Origin: Anoplopoma fimbria
Lineage: Eukaryota; Chordata; Actinopteri; Perciformes; Anoplopomatidae
Length of the DNA stretch: 64,000 nucleotides
Reading direction: 5' to 3'
NCBI RefSeq assembly: GCF_027596085.1
Contig: NC_072456.1
Span: forward strand, 15,886,744-15,950,743
Of the stretch, positions 10,954-26,139 are shown one piece after another (position 1 is the stretch's first letter; the number at the start of each line of letters is the position of its first letter). Below the pieces are notes generated by a model. That model was not told the DNA's origin and searched no databases. It saw nothing but the letters and a program-made list of their open reading frames with translations. The position numbers and the translations under genes are program-made.

Positions 10954-11001
10954 TGTGTGTGTGTGTGTGTGTTTCGGTGCGTATGTGTTTGTGTGTGTGT
11001 G
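10954..11001. repeat. (TG)n microsatellite, interrupted
   Basis: Two TG runs separated by TTTCGGTGCGTATGTGTT. Confidence 0.9.
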
Positions 11002-11104
11002 AGAACAGGCAAAGAGTACTAGTACTACTGGTGGAGGAGGAGTTGGTGGTGGGAGGCTCTGGAGAATCTCACAAGGGCTCAAAGCTGGTATCCAGGCAGA
11101 GAGG

Positions 11105-12129
<1,025 letters not shown>

Positions 12130-12457
12130 ATAATCATCATAAACATGTACACACTGTACATAATCATCAAGTCCATGTATATCCATTCAGTATTTATTTA
12201 TTCGCAATGTTTGTAATGTTCACAACTTACAGAGCACTTGACTTGAATATACACATTTTATTTCTTATTTTATTGTTGGTCATTGGTACATATATATATA
12301 TTTACATAGTATTGATATAATCACCAATTTTTTTCACTGCTTGTTTACATAACAGTCCTGTCCATGTTACCTTTATAAGTACATCGACAGATAGTCAAAT
12401 TTCATTTATTTGCACACGTATTGGGCAAATAAAGGTGATTCTGATTCTGATTCTGAC
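12130..12457 (+). mobile_element. 3' end of a non-LTR retrotransposon (L2/Rex-like)
   Basis: AT-rich sequence ends in GGGCAAATAAAGGTGATTC and then three GATTCT-type hexamers (12436-12455). Known: fish L2/CR1/Rex-type LINEs end in an AATAAAG-containing tail followed by a short tandem repeat of this kind, and most copies are 5'-truncated. No reverse-transcriptase remnant is readable upstream. The left border is approximate and the family is not determined. Confidence 0.5.
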
Positions 12458-14790
12458 AAGTATCATTATTTTGTCATAGCATCCTCTCCTTTTCTAAAAC
12501 CCTCTCTGTGGCTATTAAACATCACGTGTGTTAGACAATCTTTCTAGCATTTACAAAGGTCGACTGGGAATAGGGTGTATCATAATTGTAACCTGTAAAA
12601 GAAAGTAGAAAGATTGACATTTAAAGTCCCCCCCCATTGTTGCCTCACTTGAATATTTTACCTTGAAATGCATCGAAGGAGTAGATGTTATATAAATAGT
12701 TTTTTAACTTTGCAATTGAGCCTTTTAACGTCAAAACTACACGAGACACAAATTATTATTTAAAGCAGCATATTGTTTCGGTCTAAAAACATGTCTGGAG
12801 GGGAGTTTTAATCATCATATTTAATCAGTGTGTTTCCAAAATGGATATGGTCTTGCTTCAAAAAGCTCCATACACCTTTCTCTAAACACTCTATTTCTCA
12901 AACAGGTTTTTCTCTCCCTGCTCTTTTGCCACTTTTCCTTTGTTCTCTGTATTACAGTATTTCGTGTGGTCTGAGTATGTGGGGGAAGGTCGAGGCATGT
13001 ACTCTGGCCAGCAGAAGCCCTACTGTACACTTCAGAGATTTTCCCATTAGCACATTGGAAAAATCCTGTGTGAAAAGTCTGTGTGTTGCTATTATCATTA
13101 CCATTGTAAATGCATGGCCTTCCAAATGTACGACCTGCTAACTCTCTGCTCCTGAAACACGCCTGCCGGTACTTTCTAGATTGATATGCTGTCTCCTTAC
13201 AACATGGCTGAGCTTGAAATGTTTTGAATTTAACTCATGCCAACAAAGTCGCTTAATATTCTATACGTTTCCATCATGATGGTGGATTAATTTCACGTTG
13301 GACTGAGAAAAGAACACTCTACTACTTCAATAACTACACGTTTTGGAGAAAATACAACCTTAACAAATTCCCAAGGACAAGGTCCAGACGGAGAGGGAAG
13401 AAGGAGGCTCATGCAGGAATCATTTGACGTCAAGCAATATCAAAGGTCCAAGATGAATAATCACCGGTGCTGGTCCAATAACAGAATGATTGATTGGCCC
13501 AGAGCCCCACGCTGTCTGAGATAACATTGTTCAAAGTGTCCAAACACAATGTAAACACAGTGTCTCCCTCGTGGGCAATGTTCTTCCTCCATACCCACAA
13601 ACCCTCTGTTGACCCTTGATCTTTCAGCATGTCCAGCTGCAAAATGTAATCTTCCATGCAGTCTATGACCCTGAGGACTGCCAACAGTGGCAAATGGCGG
13701 CAGATGCTCTCTGTAGGTCATTGGATGTCACTAGTAACATCTCTGAAAAACAAGCCAGGAAAATAATGTATTAAACAGGCCTGGAGGATTTTTCTGCCAT
13801 TTGAAATAACATCAAAATCTTTGATAGGGTTGTTACCGCTACCCCCACATCTCATACAGAAGACTTACTTGAGGCCAATGACTGAATCAGAGGTCATCGA
13901 ATCACAACAAATCGTCCCTGTCTAGTTACTGTCAGTCAGGTGAAAAGGGATTTTCTTCCCCCTCAGTGTCCAGCTCCACGCCGGCTCTCCCAGAGGTAGT
14001 TAGTCATGACAAAGTTTCTAACCGCAAACGCACATGGTTTCAGTTTAGCGCTCGCTACCATTCAACATGGCTCTCATCCGGTCGCCCTCTCCGCATGATC
14101 ACACCACTCGTATACGACACACCATGACCCAAAAGCAGCTTAATGGGAAGCAGAGAGCCTTAACCACCGCCGCCACCACCACCGCCATCACCCTCAAATC
14201 TGGACAACCAATAGGAAATGTCATCAATATATTTCGATAAATACTTATAATATTTCTTGGTGTCAGCTGCTCAATTGGTTAGCTGGTCTTTTGCATGGCC
14301 CGTTGACTATTGGGCAAGTTGTTAGGGAGCACAGGCACCTGGCAAGACTGTAGTCATCCACTGTGTATGTGTGGTTAAATGTAAGCCAAGCCCTTATTAC
14401 CTCAGTGTGGGTGGGTGTGAGGTAGTCTGTGTATGTATGTGTGTGTGTGCTATGTCCTTATTACCTTAGCATATGCGTAATGTAACCAAGGTACTTATTA
14501 CCCTGACATGGCATTGCGTGTCCCTTCTTCCTCCATACCAGATGAGATTCCCTGAGAACTACTCGGCATGTTAAGCAACAAAACACGTTGGGGCCGTGCC
14601 AGGACTGGAACAAACTTTAACAAATGTACCCTACTACATGTTAGTAACTGTCATGGCGCTCACACAGAGTTGATTGGATTTGTAATCCTTTAATAGTTTA
14701 ATAAAAGTAAGAAATTACATTGATCAGGTTGCTAGGTTTTTCCTATCTAGTTATGGCTACCTAAACCGCAAAGTTACATTAAGTCTTGTA
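12458..14790. other. Gene-free stretch
   Basis: No supported gene. Two overlapping minus-strand frames at 13430-13721 (87 and 86 codons) read more like protein than most frames here but match no domain I recognise. A CCACCGCC trinucleotide patch lies at 14166-14190. Three related CTTATTACC segments occur at 14393-14506. Short TG at 14431-14449. Confidence 0.5.
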
Positions 14791-14791
14791 C

Positions 14792-15660
14792 TAAAGGGTT
14801 AGTTCACCTAAGTAATGTACACACAAAGGAACATATTTAATCATTAAAGTATTGGTTCTGTTCGTCCAGATTTTAGGATTTCTGTCCCAATACAATGGAG
14901 GTATATGGGATGTCTGTATTGGTATCACAGTATTAAAAAAATATATATTTTTAGATGTTCAATAGCGGCATGTCTTTCCCAAAGAAACTCTCATTTAGGG
15001 TTGGGTTATGCTCTATAGGAGGTGGTGAGTACATAGTGTTGTCCAACCTCATCAGAAATGGAAACTGTTTATACCTGAACGACAACACTCAAAGGTAAAA
15101 ATTCTACCGTCAAAGAGAGGAAGAGACACGATTATGGTCTCAATATGTGGAAGACGGCAAACATTTTCAGACTGGAAGACATGCATAGTGTTGCCCTCGG
15201 TTGTTCACATGAAACGTGTCAGAAATAGTTCTGTAAAGGATGAAAGAAGATATCTTGAGAGAGAAGTTCAAATCTTGTCTCCTTTCTTACCTCTGCACAA
15301 CAGGTCAGGCATGGCATAAATTGGATATGAATGTCGGAATGTAGGTTTTGGAAAGTTACAGAAATTGTCAGACACAGACCCTAGATTGGACCATCCGACA
15401 AGCAGTTCTAATGAGGCCTATTGGCAGCTTTACTCTGGATGATCCATAAACCTCACTGTGAACAGTTTACAATTAAACTACTTTCTGCTGAGGAAATAGT
15501 CCCTGAAAAACATGAAACCTTATTCTGGGGATTATCCAGGGTAACCCGGACATTGTTTCTAAAAAAACTATGTTGCTGTACAATATAAAACGTGTAATGG
15601 CTAGATACCAACAGATGTGCGTAGGGTAATTCAAGTTTTTTTGTGTAAACTAACCCTTTA
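14792..15660. mobile_element. Non-autonomous DNA transposon (MITE-like), 869 bp
   Basis: Seen: TAAAGGGTTAGTT at 14792-14804 recurs as its exact reverse complement AACTAACCCTTTA at 15648-15660, giving 13-bp perfect terminal inverted repeats with further looser match inside (TTCACC versus TTTACAC). Internal sequence near the left end (CCAATACAATGGAGGTATATGGGA) has the look of abundant short fish DNA elements that start TTAAAGGGTTAGTTCACC. No transposase frame is present, so it would have moved using an enzyme made elsewhere. Flanking duplication is not clear (TA or TTAA possible). Confidence 0.65.
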
Positions 15661-17868
<2,208 letters not shown>

Positions 17869-18043
17869 AATATGCGGTTTGTGGCGACAGAGAATGGGTG
17901 CTGTTCAAACAAACAGACTTCACCAAAGTGGCTAATTTTCAGCATTGTTGCATTATATCATGTCTCCCTGCTGCAAGTCATCATAGGGTGTTTAGTGACT
18001 TTGCCCAGTGCTCCCTATATGCCTCCACCCCACCCACGACCCA

Positions 18044-18066
18044 ACCCCCCCCACACACACACACAG
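18044..18066. repeat. Poly-C / (CA)n tract
   Basis: Eight C followed by about eight CA units. Confidence 0.85.
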
Positions 18067-18233
18067 GTCTGTCACCCATGGCGATGTGAGTGATCTCTGT
18101 ATGGTCGCTGCTGAGCAGCTCAAGGGGGCATCTGGTCTTTTTCCCTTCTCAGTCGCTGAAATGTAAACACCCCAGTTGCCTGGATTTGCCAAATGAGCAC
18201 CTGGTATTTCAAAGTGGCCTCCTGGCTGTGTGA

Positions 18234-18254
18234 CTTTTTTTTTTTTTTTTTTTA
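18234..18254. repeat. Poly-T tract
   Basis: About 19 consecutive T followed by AAAG. No retroelement body was identified beside it. Confidence 0.85.
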
Positions 18255-18465
18255 AAGTTAGGGTGGGAGGCAAGGCTGTTTTGCATTATGCAGACATACA
18301 CATAGCATGCTTGCACGCACACTCGCTGCTGTTCAACACAAATGTATACCGGGAGTGGAGACACGAGGTGAGACGGCTAGCAGGCCCACACACGCACATG
18401 TACACACTTTGACAAAACTACTTTAACCAAAAGAATGCACGCTTTGGTACATGAACACTGTGCAC

Positions 18466-18484
18466 TCACACACACACACACACA
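18466..18484. repeat. Short (CA)n microsatellite
   Basis: About nine CA units in otherwise mixed sequence. Confidence 0.85.
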
Positions 18485-19120
18485 TACTCAGGACTCTCCG
18501 TCATTCCCTCACCTGGCCTTGTGTTTAGTCTATACAAAGTGTAATGGTATACGGTAGGATTACTGCGACCCCTCTGAGGTGCTGCAGTGCAGCGGTGTGG
18601 TGTGTGTCAAGACTCTGTCTGTCCTTGTCCCTGCGGGGCTGCTGCAACTTGTCATTAGAGCAGCAGTTAGCCACATAGAGCTAAGCCAGATCCCGAACCT
18701 TCACTGTTAATCTGAGGGGAAAAAATTGGGGTCATCACACAGAATATCCATTGTTAATATATGATTGCAATTATCCACGTGGCAAAGCATAAATACACTA
18801 AAAATGCGTTGGTCGTGTGGGACGAGAGTCAGGATGAGCCAGAGGTCTTCTCAGCAGGGGCTTGCCAGAGAGCCACTTCCATCCAAACCTCCTGAAGGCA
18901 ATTAAGAGACAGGAGAGGGACAAATGTAAGCCCATGATTTGGGAAAGGATGGAGAGGGAAGAAATCATTGGTTTATTCCTTTGTATAATATAATACAATA
19001 CATTATAATTGCAATCCTTCTGGGAATTTCTCCCTGAATCTTTACAGTACAAAATCGAACACAATTGTTCAGAAAACAATTGTATCAAACACATTTTTGG
19101 CACATACGTTTTCATCTGGT

Positions 19121-19156
19121 AGTTCTGGTATCCGTGTTACTACAGATACCAGAACT
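19121..19156. other. Perfect inverted repeat, 12-bp arms, 12-base loop
   Basis: AGTTCTGGTATC (19121-19132) is followed after 12 bases by its exact reverse complement GATACCAGAACT (19145-19156). It could fold as a hairpin. The arms are too short for a normal microRNA precursor and no known mature microRNA was recognised. Confidence 0.75.
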
Positions 19157-19159
19157 TTA

Positions 19160-21120
19160 CAGTGGACTAGAATGCTAAAACAACAACAACAACAACTGAT
19201 TACCTGATAATCTTTACATGATAATTAAGCCATACTCATTAATATCTGCAACAAAATACGCAGTAATCCTAATGAGAAAAAAAAGAGGTAAGAAACTGAA
19301 ATTTGACAAATAATTAATTTGCCCACACTATCTTGAAAGTCCTCAGTCCTCACATCTCCATTTTCCATTATTGATGAAACAGCATGTGTACTGCACAATT
19401 ATGTCCACCCCTACTGTTCTTATATTTTCTAACAAATGTTTTGTTCCCCTCCTACTTCGTCTGCTGACGTTTTATACTGTCTCCTCGAATATGAGGAAAG
19501 GGAGAGGAGAATAGATAAATATGTGCAGTTGCTTTATAATTTGAGGGGGGCTTAGTTCCCTGCACCATAAAGCAGGATGTGTCGCTCTGTGGTGTAATAT
19601 CTCATTGTGCTGTTTATAGTAACACTTGCCAAGCCAACCTTTGGTCAGATTTCATTTTTAAATATATATCATGTCTGGAAATATGTTATTCTTGTTCTTT
19701 TTCCCAAAACAAACAGAAAAGATTGCAAATGAGTGTGACTATAACAGCTCTATCATAATATGAGGAGGTGAAATGCTATGATATCATTTTGCACACCCAC
19801 AATGCCTCACACAATGTTTTCATTCTTAAGACAAAACTGCAGCCTGCCACAGTTCATACAGCTACACAGACAACATTTCCATTTGGCCCGGGAAGCCTTT
19901 TACTCATCCCCCCCAGCTTCTTCCTAAAATGGAAAATGTTGTCTTGTTTCTTGCGCTGATGTGATTTGTGGCCTGTTGCTTTTGGGGCTAACTCACATTC
20001 ATGTGATAACAGACTATGTCATGCCACTGCATGCCTCAACACTGACAATGTAGGGCCAACCTTGGTTGTCTGTCATCGGTGCACACTGACACATCCTGGC
20101 CTACACCCAATCAGACCTGAATGAAGCACCGTGGGTAGAAAGTCAGGTGTCATTCCATGGCACTTAATCACCAGAATCACCAGGTTAGACTATGAGTGAG
20201 AGTCTGAGTTGTGTTTGTTATTTATGGGTGTATGCATATGTGGTGACAGGGGTGTGTGTTTACTTGGCTGGATGAACGAGAACAAAATTTGGCTTGAGGT
20301 GTGTGTATCTAGCCATCTGTTTTGTGGGACGAGTGTCTGGTGTGTGAGATGATAGATCAAAGTATGTTTTTAAGTCTGTGTGTGCATTCTTGTATGTGGG
20401 TCTGGTTGTATGAGTGTTTTTTCACGACTCAGTGAACAAATCGGCCACACTTCTCCTCTCAAGCTTTCAAGAAACTTTTCACGAGGGACTGTGATACCCT
20501 CCTCTACCCATTCTAGCACAAAAGTGGTACTCTGCCTTTGTAGCAAATCCCTGTTTTCTCTACTGGCAGCATCCACGGGGAGAACACATTCTACAGACAA
20601 GTATGAGAAACACTCTGACAAAACAGACTACAAACAGCAAGCGCGGGTACAGAAATGCTGATAACATCAGTCTCTTTTTTTCATCTCTTTTCCCCTGTCT
20701 CCATCCGGTCCTACTGTATCCGTCATTGTTTGTCATTTTGTCTTGGGCATTCTCTGCTGTTCTGTGTGAACGGGCAGAAGTTTCCCATGGGTGCTGATGG
20801 GAAAAAAAGATCCTGGCAACATTTCATGTAGACTCCCCAAGGTTGCAGGATTCTGAGTCTTTCTCCTTCCCAAAACAGCCCACCATTGCCTTTAATTACC
20901 TATCTTACTCTCCTTCTCCTTTTGCCCTTCCTTTTACTCTTTCTCATCAAAACTTCTGCAAAACGGGAGCTCTGTGGTCTCCTCCTATGCGCTGGGGGCA
21001 AAGGTGCTCCAGATTAAAAAGAACCTCGCAAATTGAATTTACACTTGATGAAACAAACAGATTTGCATGTGTCTATCCGCCTGAGACGGGGTGGCCAGCT
21101 CCAGGCAAAGAACTGTCCCA
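19160..21120. other. Gene-free stretch
   Basis: No gene recognised. (CAA)n of about six units at 19179-19196. Frames at 20370-20661 and 20843-21127 carry no recognisable domain. An octamer-type ATTTGCAT lies at 21061-21068. Confidence 0.5.
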
Positions 21121-21330
21121 CCTCTGAACAGTGTAATGTGCTCAACTAATTAATGGGCTGTTATTGGAGAAATGTGTCACAGAGTTTGAGGTGAGGCGAT
21201 GTAGAGCAATGTGACCCCAGTCCAATAAAGGTCGAGGTCCTCGCTAATAAGATGGAAACAGGTCATTTCTTAACCTAATGAAAGTTTCCAACCTAACTTG
21301 TAGTTCTGCATGTTAACCTTTGTATCAACG
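21120..21330. promoter_or_regulatory. Candidate conserved non-coding element, homeodomain motifs
   Basis: Seen: CTAATTAAT at 21145-21153 and TTATTGG at 21161-21167 in a block of balanced base composition without repeats, just right of an octamer-type ATTTGCAT. Known: TAATTA is the core of homeodomain sites and TTATTGG fits SOX or inverted CCAAT sites. Inference only; conservation cannot be judged here. Confidence 0.2.
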
Positions 21331-21339
21331 TACCTCAAT

Positions 21340-24300
21340 CACATCTCGGAGAGCAAAGACGGATTCTAGCTCTGCGGTTCTCTCTTGTCAAAAGGCTTAC
21401 ATTTTCAACTCTTTGTATCATGGTGGCAATATGTAAAGTATTCAGGCTGCTTTGAAGCCATATTGCGGTGACAGCTGTGCATTTGAGTTGACAGCTGAGT
21501 CCATTATCCCCTTCCTTTTTTCATCAAAGGATGTGTTTCCTCGCATTACATCAACTTAGAAATTACAGCGATATGCTGAGGCAAGAACGATGTTAGAATT
21601 CTGTGAGTTCCTTGTTTTATTTATTTGATGCGTTTTCTTCATTTGTTGCCACCGGTCCCAACGGGCGGTGTTATTTTATGATGTACCAAAGCTGTTTCTG
21701 TAACAGCTCAGGCCACACACCGCTACAACAAGGCCTCTTCACCTAGTGTTTTGTTAGCATTTGTGCTCTCCTCCCTGCTGGTTGCCAACAGAGGTCAGCG
21801 GGGAGATCGGTTGGGCATCGGCGACCACAGATAAACCCTCCTCTCTCCCTGGGCATGGCTCAGGGGACCAGTGTGGGCAGACAAGCTGACGCGTTTCCTC
21901 CCGCTCTGTGTCCCTTCAGCTATTTACCAGGCGGAGGTCCCATCCATGGAGGAATTTCACACCCTATTGACAATGTGGCTTCTGTCAGCTGCCGCTCCAG
22001 CACCCATAACCAGGGGCTCATCCTTCCTTCCGTCTCTTCCTTGTTTCCTCCTCTCAGTCTCTCTCGGCCTTATTATAATCCTTCAAGGGGGTTCTGCCCT
22101 GTAGGTTGTTAAAAGAAAAGGCAGGATCCAGACTTTAAGATCAAGGATCAATGCTTGGTTGGGGATGTGTGGCTCGGGTGTGGCTTTGTTTTTAAAGGCG
22201 TTCTATTGGTTTAGCTGGGGGAGGTGATTGTTGAGAGTCAGTGTTGAACACAGACAAACTAATAAGTCATGTGGCCTTGCGGAAAGGAAATAAATTATTG
22301 CAGTTCTCAATTATATGCTTTATGATGATGTGAATAATGTCATGGACAACATTTGGACACCTTGGTTGTCTACTACTTGTGAAAGGGTTTTCATTCTTAA
22401 CACACACTTTCCAATCTGGAGTCGGACTGTAATTTGGCCAGTAAGGTTATTCACAGCTAATAGTTATCCACTATTTGTATGAAGGTGTTAACCACTTAGT
22501 TTCACCCACCTCCTTACAGGGGTGTTTGGGTTTCTAAAAATTGCCTGAAATTAACCATCAAGCGAACAGGGAAATCATTTTCTAGGAGGAGAGGTTAATG
22601 ATGTCTAAGAATAACTTAACACCAGGCTGAAAAGCAGTGTTTTGCTGACATCTCTGTTTGAAAGTTTCACTGATTGGTTTTGATGAATGTGGTTACCACT
22701 CCCAACAGTGATGTCACATGGTTCTGGAGTCCATCACTGCAGCCAAGTGAAAAGTTAGACCTTTTGGCGGTCAGCATAGATAAGATTGTCAGAGGTTGCC
22801 AAGTTATTCTTGAAACATTACTTGCATTCAGACAGATTTCCAAAACAGCCTTTTTGACCGAAGATTCAAAGTAGTCAACCACTCCGTCTGATCCACTAGA
22901 TAAACCGCTATACGTAAGGAAAGAAACCTTCAGAGAACCAAAGCAAAGGGAGATTCCTTCTCTGTGTACTGCTGGGGGTGAAATCGGAGTTGCATATGAG
23001 AAATCAGAATTGCAGAAATGAAATATCACAATGAAGAGGTAATAGGTTTATGATAAGTGCCACTGCCAGTATGATAAACTCAATCACTCCAATAAGTCCA
23101 CCATAACGAGTTTATTTTCAGTTCTTCATACCGTTCCATTCCGTAGAGAAGCGTCTGGTGGGGTGGAGTAGATAGGTGGGTGGGGCAACTTGGAGGTGGA
23201 AACCGGTCAAAACCTTATGAGAGTGGCTTTCAACAGCCACAGTCTTCATCAGCACATGGAACTGGCCTGTGTGTCCTAAAAAAAAAAGCATTGTTCTTGA
23301 AACTTAAGTAAAATACCAGGAAGGTTGAATGCTTTCATTTGTAGTTTGAGGTGCATGTCAGCCGTAAATGTCTGCACATAGAGTAATTGCTGAGGTATAC
23401 TCGTTGCAAAATCAAATCCTGCACGTTTTCAAAGGCTGATGAATACTTTGCTCAGTGCAAATACCAATATATTCAATGTGACAGGAGGTTATTCATCCCA
23501 CACAAGAATATGGAGAGCGCAGGTCATGGTGAGGGAGATCCAGACAAAGACGACAAGAACTGTGGCTGCCGTAGCAGAAATGTTACAGCTAGTGATTCAG
23601 GCCCAATAAGGTCATTTAGAATTGGGATTCCTTAAACATTACGAATGTAAATGTTCAGTAGGCATGTCTCCTTCAAACACATATTGTTTTCTGTGATAAT
23701 CTTACCGACATGATTGTTATTCTGAAGGAGGGCAACTTGGTTTCCCTTGACTAAGGCTGTCATAAAATGTCTCTCATCACATATAAGTATTCCTTCCTGA
23801 AAGGGAAAGGTCACATCCTCTCCTGCAACAAGACGCGTGCTGCGGGGAAGGGGAGTGTTGCTCTCCTTTCCCTGTGTGTTTATGTGTAGGAGTAAACACC
23901 CAGACAGAAAAGATTAAAGGGAGACCGCACATGTTTATTTTACATTTCACCTAGCAATCCACGGTATGTGGCATGATAGAAAGACATGTCAAGGTAAGCT
24001 CAATTCAAGGCGTGGTTGTTTGGTTTGTGATGGAAATATTAAAAAGTTTCCAAAGGCAAAGCAGATGTGTAGAGATTATCTGGCTTGTATAAAATACACA
24101 GAGAACTTTTCACCGTTGCACAATTATTTTATGCTGTCACCTCACTTGACTCATGACAGACATATAGCAGAACTCTGTGTTTCTGATAATTATACTGATT
24201 GAATTATTTCATTTTTGGAATTGTATAAAATAAACTCTCTAACGCATTCTTCTTCATAGTACTATTTGTATCATTCTTGTGCTGCAAGTTTGAAACAGCA

Positions 24301-24700
24301 TTTGTTGCTTTATTCTACTCTCATTTTGGGACAAAAATACCTTTACGCACTTGCAGGGGGGCATTCCTTGGGAAACATACATCCTCAGGTAGCAGTTTAT
24401 AATAAACTAGATTCAAAAGATATTAACAAAAAGGATTATGTATCATCAGAATATGTTCAGCCAGTTGTATCTTCTCCTGGTTCCCTTGCTTGAGAAAAAG
24501 TAAAATCTAAAACACTCATATGGTATGCTACTTGAAGCCTGACTAAGACCATATTGCCATGGAAACAGAATATTTTTTTGGTTTCATGGAGGCACTTTTA
24601 TTCCCTTTTCAGGGGAGACAGTTTGGACGAACACACTCATAATGGCAAGCTCATCTCTGTTGCTCACCGCTTACATGATGCGAGAGAGCAAGGGTTCTGG
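21340..24700. other. Gene-free stretch
   Basis: No gene recognised. A 120-codon minus-strand frame at 22667-23029 and two overlapping plus-strand frames at 21855-22112 have no domain I know. At about 23220-23262 the minus strand reads CTGATGAAGACTGTGGCTGT-like sequence, reminiscent of fish repeats but too short to name. Confidence 0.5.
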
Positions 24701-24719
24701 TAGAGATGCATTAAATTTA

Positions 24720-24975
24720 CCTTAAACGTGATTAAAGAAGGGTCTGGGATGGCGGGAGCAACTAAATGAGATGGAATGAAATTGGTGGAGGGGGAAAGAG
24801 TTAATTAGCTTAATAAGATTGGGGAGACGGGGAGTGGTCGGAGCAAAGAAGGTGAGGAGCAGGGGCTGTGCTGGTGTTTTGGAGGGGGTCGCTGTGCCGT
24901 TACGTGTCTCTAGAACATGCCAGAGGTACAATGGGAGTGCTAATCTGGCAAATTGAAAGGTGCTCGCAGGGATGG
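24720..24975. promoter_or_regulatory. Candidate conserved non-coding element
   Basis: Seen: TTAATTAG at 24801-24808 and TTAATAAG directly after it, with GTGATTAAAG near 24728 and GCTAATCTGGCAAATTG at about 24940-24956. These are homeodomain-type cores plus a half NF1-like TGGCA. Low-repeat sequence between purine-rich patches. Enhancer role is inference. Confidence 0.2.
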
Positions 24976-25454
24976 GTGTGGGTGCGGGAGTGGCACTTGG
25001 GCTCCCGTCCCTGGAATGAGAAAAACAAATTAAAATTTTGTAGCCCCCTTCCACCCTACACTCATTTCCTTGATTGAATTTGTGCCTTGCACTCAAGCCG
25101 GGGTGTCGTTTTATGAGAGAGTGAGGGCTTTAAAGGTAAAATCATGTCTGACATTTTATAAGATGTGTTTATACACACCTCGACCTTTGCTGTTCTATTT
25201 AAACAATGCTTTGGTCTCCGTTTATCCCTGCTGAACAAATATGAAATAAGGGTATGTAATAATACGTGTTCCATTGGAATTACTTGGAACTCAGCCTTTC
25301 CATATACAGAACTGCTGTCACTGAAAGTAATGCTTTGTTTCTTCTTCATGAAGTGGGGAATATCCATTCCTACATAAATTCCAGATCTGCTAGTAGTTAT
25401 TATGAAGGGCACAAATATAATCATGGTTGTAAGTCATGCAGGAGACCTTCTTGG

Positions 25455-25500
25455 ACACAAGGAGAACACGCAAACTCTAGAAAGGCCCTGATTTTCCAAT
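25455..25500 (-). mobile_element. Short fragment of a widespread fish repeat
   Basis: GACACAAGGAGAACACGCAA and the following AACTCTAGAAAGGCCCTG match, in reverse complement, the phrase GGGCCTTTCTGTGTGGAGTT / GCATGTTCTCC known from very common interspersed repeats in fish and amphibians. Only about 45 bases are recognisable and the family is not assigned. Confidence 0.4.
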
Positions 25501-25762
25501 TCAGACTCTTTTTTGTACAAGATGAGAGTGTAATCAAGTTATTCCCCAGTCTGTATAATTTACAGCCAATATGCAGTTCTACCCTCAATTCAGTTTGTAG
25601 AGTTTCTTATTAGCGTAGAATTACTTAATGACTATTATAAAAAACAACAGAGGTGTAATGACTGTTTATCTAATGGTGAAATAAGTAAATAAATTCATAA
25701 AAAATATTACCCAGGTTCCATTGCCATGAAGTTTTTGCCTTTTGCATGATTCTGTGCAAAAG

Positions 25763-25790
25763 TCAAAGCCACATGATTCTGTGGCTTTGA
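25763..25790. other. Perfect inverted repeat, 11-bp arms, 6-base loop
   Basis: TCAAAGCCACA (25763-25773), loop TGATTC, TGTGGCTTTGA (25780-25790). The arms hold TGTGG (RUNX-like core) and CTTTGA (TCF/LEF-like core) in mirror order. A hairpin-forming site or a chance palindrome. Confidence 0.7.
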
Positions 25791-26095
25791 TGCCGTAAAT
25801 GTAGTTGATTAAAGAAGTGCTCCATAAAAGCCCAATTTGCAACTCTTAGCATCCACACTCGGCCTTTAGCATTAATCAATAGTTATCAAGCTGCCTAAAC
25901 CCTCAACTGTTAAAATGGCTTGTCATTTTTTTAAAGGCCAGATCAGCTCTTTTATGAAGCACCTGTTTCAGAAAATCACTATTACCCCAGAGAGATGTCT
26001 ATGCTCTGCAAAATGTGACAGCTTGAAAAAAAATCAGAGGAAGTCTCATCCCTGCCTGTGGCCAGTGTCAAATTAGTTACAATCATCCTCTTGTT

Positions 26096-26137
26096 GTCAG
26101 AATTAGACATATTTTTGTCAGAATTAGACATATTTTT
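26096..26137. repeat. 21-bp direct tandem duplication
   Basis: GTCAGAATTAGACATATTTTT occurs twice head to tail without a mismatch (26096-26116 and 26117-26137), pointing to a recent local duplication. Confidence 0.9.
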
Positions 26138-26139
26138 GT

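Noticed and set aside
22667..23029. 120-codon minus-strand frame
   Set aside because: Protein-like in places but matches no family I know and lacks splice signals; kept as gene-free.
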